A stretch of 64,000 nt of DNA, from positions 15,966,101 through 16,030,100 of the forward strand of contig NC_092677.1 in the NCBI RefSeq assembly GCF_964355755.1. Reading direction: 5' to 3'. The notes below the pieces were generated by a model. That model made no database searches. It was given only the letters and a program-made list of their open reading frames with translations, and was not told the origin of the DNA. This document shows, one piece after another, positions 61,211-64,000 of the stretch. Positions within the stretch are counted from its first letter, which is position 1. Each line of letters starts with the position of its first letter. Position numbers and translations under genes: made by a program. This DNA is from Antedon mediterranea. Taxonomy: Eukaryota > Echinodermata > Crinoidea > Comatulida > Antedonidae.

Positions 61211-61545
61211 TATTTCTAGAATGTTTACTCGATGGTATATAAAGTTGGTTAGAATCTCGGTACTGATTTTAACCACCTGATGTAACCCTGTTTACTAATT
61301 AAATTGAGTTAGATAATTAGTTATTGACAATTAAAACGAATTTAGGTTCAACGATTTGCCCCAAATAGGGGTGTTTTTAGATCGTGGTATACACTTTCTA
61401 ATGGAAGTCCGTCTTGAAAAATACCCGAAGACGAGGATGCTTCGCATTTTCCTATCTCCTCCTACGATAATTGTTTTTAATGGCTGAAAACCGGTTGAAC
61501 AGCTCGAGTACAGCATCATAATGTTGAAGACAGGCCGATTTTCTT
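61040..61545 (+). repeat. Dispersed repeat R1, plus copy 1
   Basis: TTTACGTAAGGGCAAAAATCGG to CATAATGTTGAAGACAGG. Same family as 9578-10055 (inverted) and 62595-62935. Contains GATCGTGGTATACACT and TCTCCTCCTACGATAATTG. Confidence 0.85.
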
Positions 61546-61767
61546 TAAAAAATACTATTTTGATAGATTTAATATACGTTTATATAAATGTATTGATTTG
61601 CGATGAATGGAACATTCCAATCTCTGTTCCACAAGTGTCTATTCCCTCAGGCGTCGTAAAGGCAAGTAATGTATACTCATAACAGAAATTCGATCCATTT
61701 TTTTTCCAATCTGTACTGCAGAGGTTTGGATATAATTTTTTTTAAACGGATAATGAGCTAGCGTTTT

Positions 61768-62135
61768 CAGTCGCCGTATATTATGTACACATCTATATTA
61801 TTGCATTTAAACCACCCACATCATCACCCTTCCCTCACTGGCATGAGTAGCGTTGTAAAGCCAGTAGAGGATAGGCCTATGCGGTGCATCACATGCCCTA
61901 AACGCAGAACAACTTTGGTGGGTAGGGTAGGAACCAACTTAATTATGAATTGGCTCCAAGAAACAATTGAAAACCATAAGGCCTACTAATTAAGTTGAGT
62001 TAGATAATTTAATATTTATTGACGATTAAATCGAATTTATGATTTTCCCCGAATAGAGGTGGTTTTCACAAATTGAACATTATATATAAACATACGTCGT
62101 AGTGTATCGTTAGATGTACTGTACTATTTCAATCG
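61768..62135 (+). repeat. Direct repeat R2, copy 1
   Basis: GCCGTATATTATGTAC to CAATCGACTACGACGG. The second copy starts 1.85 kb downstream. It shares its AATTAAGTTGAGTTAGATAA part with R1. Confidence 0.88.
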
Positions 62136-62552
62136 ACTACGACGGTGATAGTTTCAACAAAGTATTACATCGCAATGTTTTACTGTGTTTAGTGGTATAT
62201 TATTTGTAAAACATGAAAACAATTAATATTTCGTTACAAAATAAAGAATATATTTAAAAATTGTTCCTCTTTGCACCCATCCTCTTCCCCATCCCTCAAC
62301 CATAATGTTACATACAAAACACAAATTAAGTTTGTTTAAATCTGACTTTAAACAATTGGTCTCATTTTGTGACAAGTTTCTCTTTCGGAAGTAATTCCCA
62401 GGGTGCTAATTTTAGTTGAGTACATAAATCACAGTGTCTATTTATTCGTTCCTGTAAACGACATGTATTGTCCTGCATTATTGTACATTTGAAATCGCCA
62501 GTTTTTTAACGCTGAAATTATTATGTATTCGAGAACCATCTGTGGGCACGAC

Positions 62553-62589
62553 CTAGATGGTACGCGAGCGAAGCGAGCGTACCATCTAG
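62553..62589. repeat. Perfect 13-bp-arm hairpin
   Basis: CTAGATGGTACGC and GCGTACCATCTAG around an 11-base loop (GAGCGAAGCGA). It stands just before copy 2 of R1. Confidence 0.85.
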
Positions 62590-62594
62590 TATCT

Positions 62595-62935
62595 ATATAT
62601 AAATTTACGTAAGGGCAAAATTCGGTAAATCGCGCCTTACTTCTAGAATTTTTACTTGATGGTATATAAAGTTGGTTCGTACTTTCGGTACTGATTTTAA
62701 CCACCTGATGTAACCCTGTTTACTAATTAAATTAAGTTAGATAATTAGTTATTGACGATTAAAACGAATTTAGGTTCAACGATTTGCCCCAAATAGGGGT
62801 GTTTTCCGATCGTGGTATACACTGTCTAATGGATGTCCATCTTGAAAAATACCCGCCACAAAAATGCTAGGAGGCTTCGCATTTTCCTATCTCCTCCTAC
62901 GATAATTGTTTTTAATAGCTAAAATGTCTGGCCAA
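62595..62935 (+). repeat. Dispersed repeat R1, plus copy 2
   Basis: Begins TTTACGTAAGGGCAAAATTC and breaks off at TTGTTTTTAATAGCTAAA, where a Myb/SANT-like coding fragment starts. Confidence 0.85.
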
Positions 62936-63150
62936 CTAAAAGGTAATAAAAGGGACAACCACATTTATAAAGACATTTCTAAAAAAATAAAGCAGGAGTA
63001 TGGAATAGACTTGTCTCCAAAGCAAGTAAACTCAAAGCTGAAGAGCCTGCGAAAGTAGTACAACATTGTAAAATACAATAACTCGGGGAGGGAACGAATT
63101 AATTGTCCCCATTACGATGTTTTCTGTGCTCTCACAACATCACATATCAC
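62922..63150 (+). pseudogene. Myb/SANT-like transposon ORF fragment
   Basis: An ATG at 62922 opens 44 codons to TAG at 63057; the same frame then goes on with YNIVKYNNSGRERINCPHYD. The pattern IYKDISKKIKQEYGIDLSPK, then VNSKLKSLRK, [stop], Y..VKYNNSGRER..CPHYD fits the third helix and tail of the Myb/SANT-like DNA-binding domain found in the second ORF of Harbinger-type transposons and in related host proteins. The TAG and the missing start of the domain show it is a remnant. Confidence 0.6.
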
Positions 63151-63296
63151 TAGGGCTAGGCTGTTGAAAGTGAGACGTAAAATTTCCTTTATTGCGACTT
63201 TTAATTATCGATCAAATAAATGAATGGCAATTTGGGTAAAAAAGATGAAATTTAACACGACCACCCAAGAAGTATTGTTAGCAGAAACGGGGGATA

Positions 63297-63352
63297 AAAA
63301 ATACGGTATAAAAAATACCGTATTTTATACCGTATTTTTATACCGTATTTTG
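63297..63352. repeat. ATACGGTAT palindromic run
   Basis: AATACGGTAT and ATACCGTATT alternate four to five times, giving overlapping AT-rich hairpins. Confidence 0.8.
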
Positions 63353-63359
63353 AGCAGTT

Positions 63360-63490
63360 GCAGCAGAAACAGGCCCTAAGAAACAATTGAAAACCATTAG
63401 GCCTACTAATTAAGTCGAGTTAGATAATTTAATACTTATTGACGATTAAATCGAATTTATGATTTTCCCCGAATAGAGGTGGTTTTCATT
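63360..63490 (+). repeat. Partial R2 copy
   Basis: AAGAAACAATTGAAAACCAT to CCGAATAGAGGTGGTTTTCA matches the middle of both R2 copies. Confidence 0.8.
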
Positions 63491-63621
63491 AAACTTAGTG
63501 GAAGGATGAAATATATGGGCAAGAACTTGAGACTCAGATCTAGATCTCAGAGACCGCTTAGGAACATAAGGTTGAATAAGTTCAATTAATATTTCGTTAC
63601 TAAATGGATAAAGAATATATC

Positions 63622-64000
63622 GCCGTATATTATGTACAAATCGTTATTATTGCAGTTAAACCACCCACATCATCACCCTTCCATCACTGGCATGAGTAGC
63701 GTTGTAAAGCCAGTAGAGGATAGGCCTACGGTGCATCACATGCCCTAAACGCAGAACAACTTTGGTGGGTAGGGTAGGAACCAACTTAAAGTATGAATTG
63801 GCTCTAAGAAACAATTGAAAACCATTAGGCCTACTAATTAAGTTGAGTTAGATAATTTAATATTATTGACGATTAAATCGAATTTATGATTTGCCCCGAA
63901 TAGAGGTGGTTTTCACAAATTGTTTTACATTATATAAACATATACACGTCGTATTGATGTATCGTTACATATACTGTACAGTTTCAATCGACTAGGACGG
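63622..64000 (+). repeat. Direct repeat R2, copy 2 (cut by window end)
   Basis: Same as 61768-62135, with small indels; it runs to the last base, so its end is not seen. Confidence 0.88.

Overview
This is a window of animal nuclear DNA: AT-rich, with multi-exon genes, GT-AG introns from about 100 bases to almost 11 kb, AATAAA polyadenylation signals, tRNA-derived sequence and many transposon relics. The gene types and the many TAGGCCTA-type motifs suggest an invertebrate deuterostome. My best guess is an echinoderm or another ambulacrarian; this is an inference from style, not a database match. There is no operon, CRISPR array or prokaryotic signal.

Layout. (1) 1-3070: a TAGGCCTA-rich start, AT-rich sequence, a 99-bp AT microsatellite and a tRNA-like/SINE sequence. 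(2) 3074-11946, plus strand: the last six exons of an LDL-receptor-class-B (YWTD propeller) plus EGF membrane protein, with two possible terminal exons, one with a transmembrane segment and one without. (3) 12326-15050, minus strand, tail to tail with the previous gene: a divergent protein kinase whose reading frame breaks at an A7 run between the catalytic loop and DFG. (4) 15900-39898, plus strand: a complete nine-exon omega-amidase (NIT2-like) gene, head to head with the kinase across a CpG-rich gap. Its 10.9-kb sixth intron holds a large foldback repeat complex and several small DNA transposons. (5) 40380-40975: a roughly 100-bp tandem repeat. (6) 42246-46609, plus strand: a complete nine-exon SPFH/band-7-like protein with a coiled-coil tail, function unknown. 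(7) 48.4-49.9 kb: relics of a LINE and of a hAT-type transposase. (8) 50.9-59.7 kb, minus strand: a local family of P-loop sulfotransferase-like genes with one intact copy (55804-56676), one copy with fresh lesions and two strongly decayed ones. (9) 57.8-59.05 kb: a duplicated block around two tRNA-Val-like sequences. (10) 60-64 kb: repeats, including a direct repeat spaced 1.85 kb, a family shared with 9.6 kb, and a Myb/SANT-like transposon fragment.

The protein genes do not form an obvious pathway. NIT2 acts in cytosolic and mitochondrial alpha-keto acid amide metabolism, the YWTD/EGF protein should be at the cell surface, and the kinase, SPFH and sulfotransferase-like proteins are of unknown role. 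Splice joins were made by eye and checked for reading phase; in the three multi-exon genes joined with confidence (YWTD/EGF, NIT2, SPFH-like) the phases all agree.
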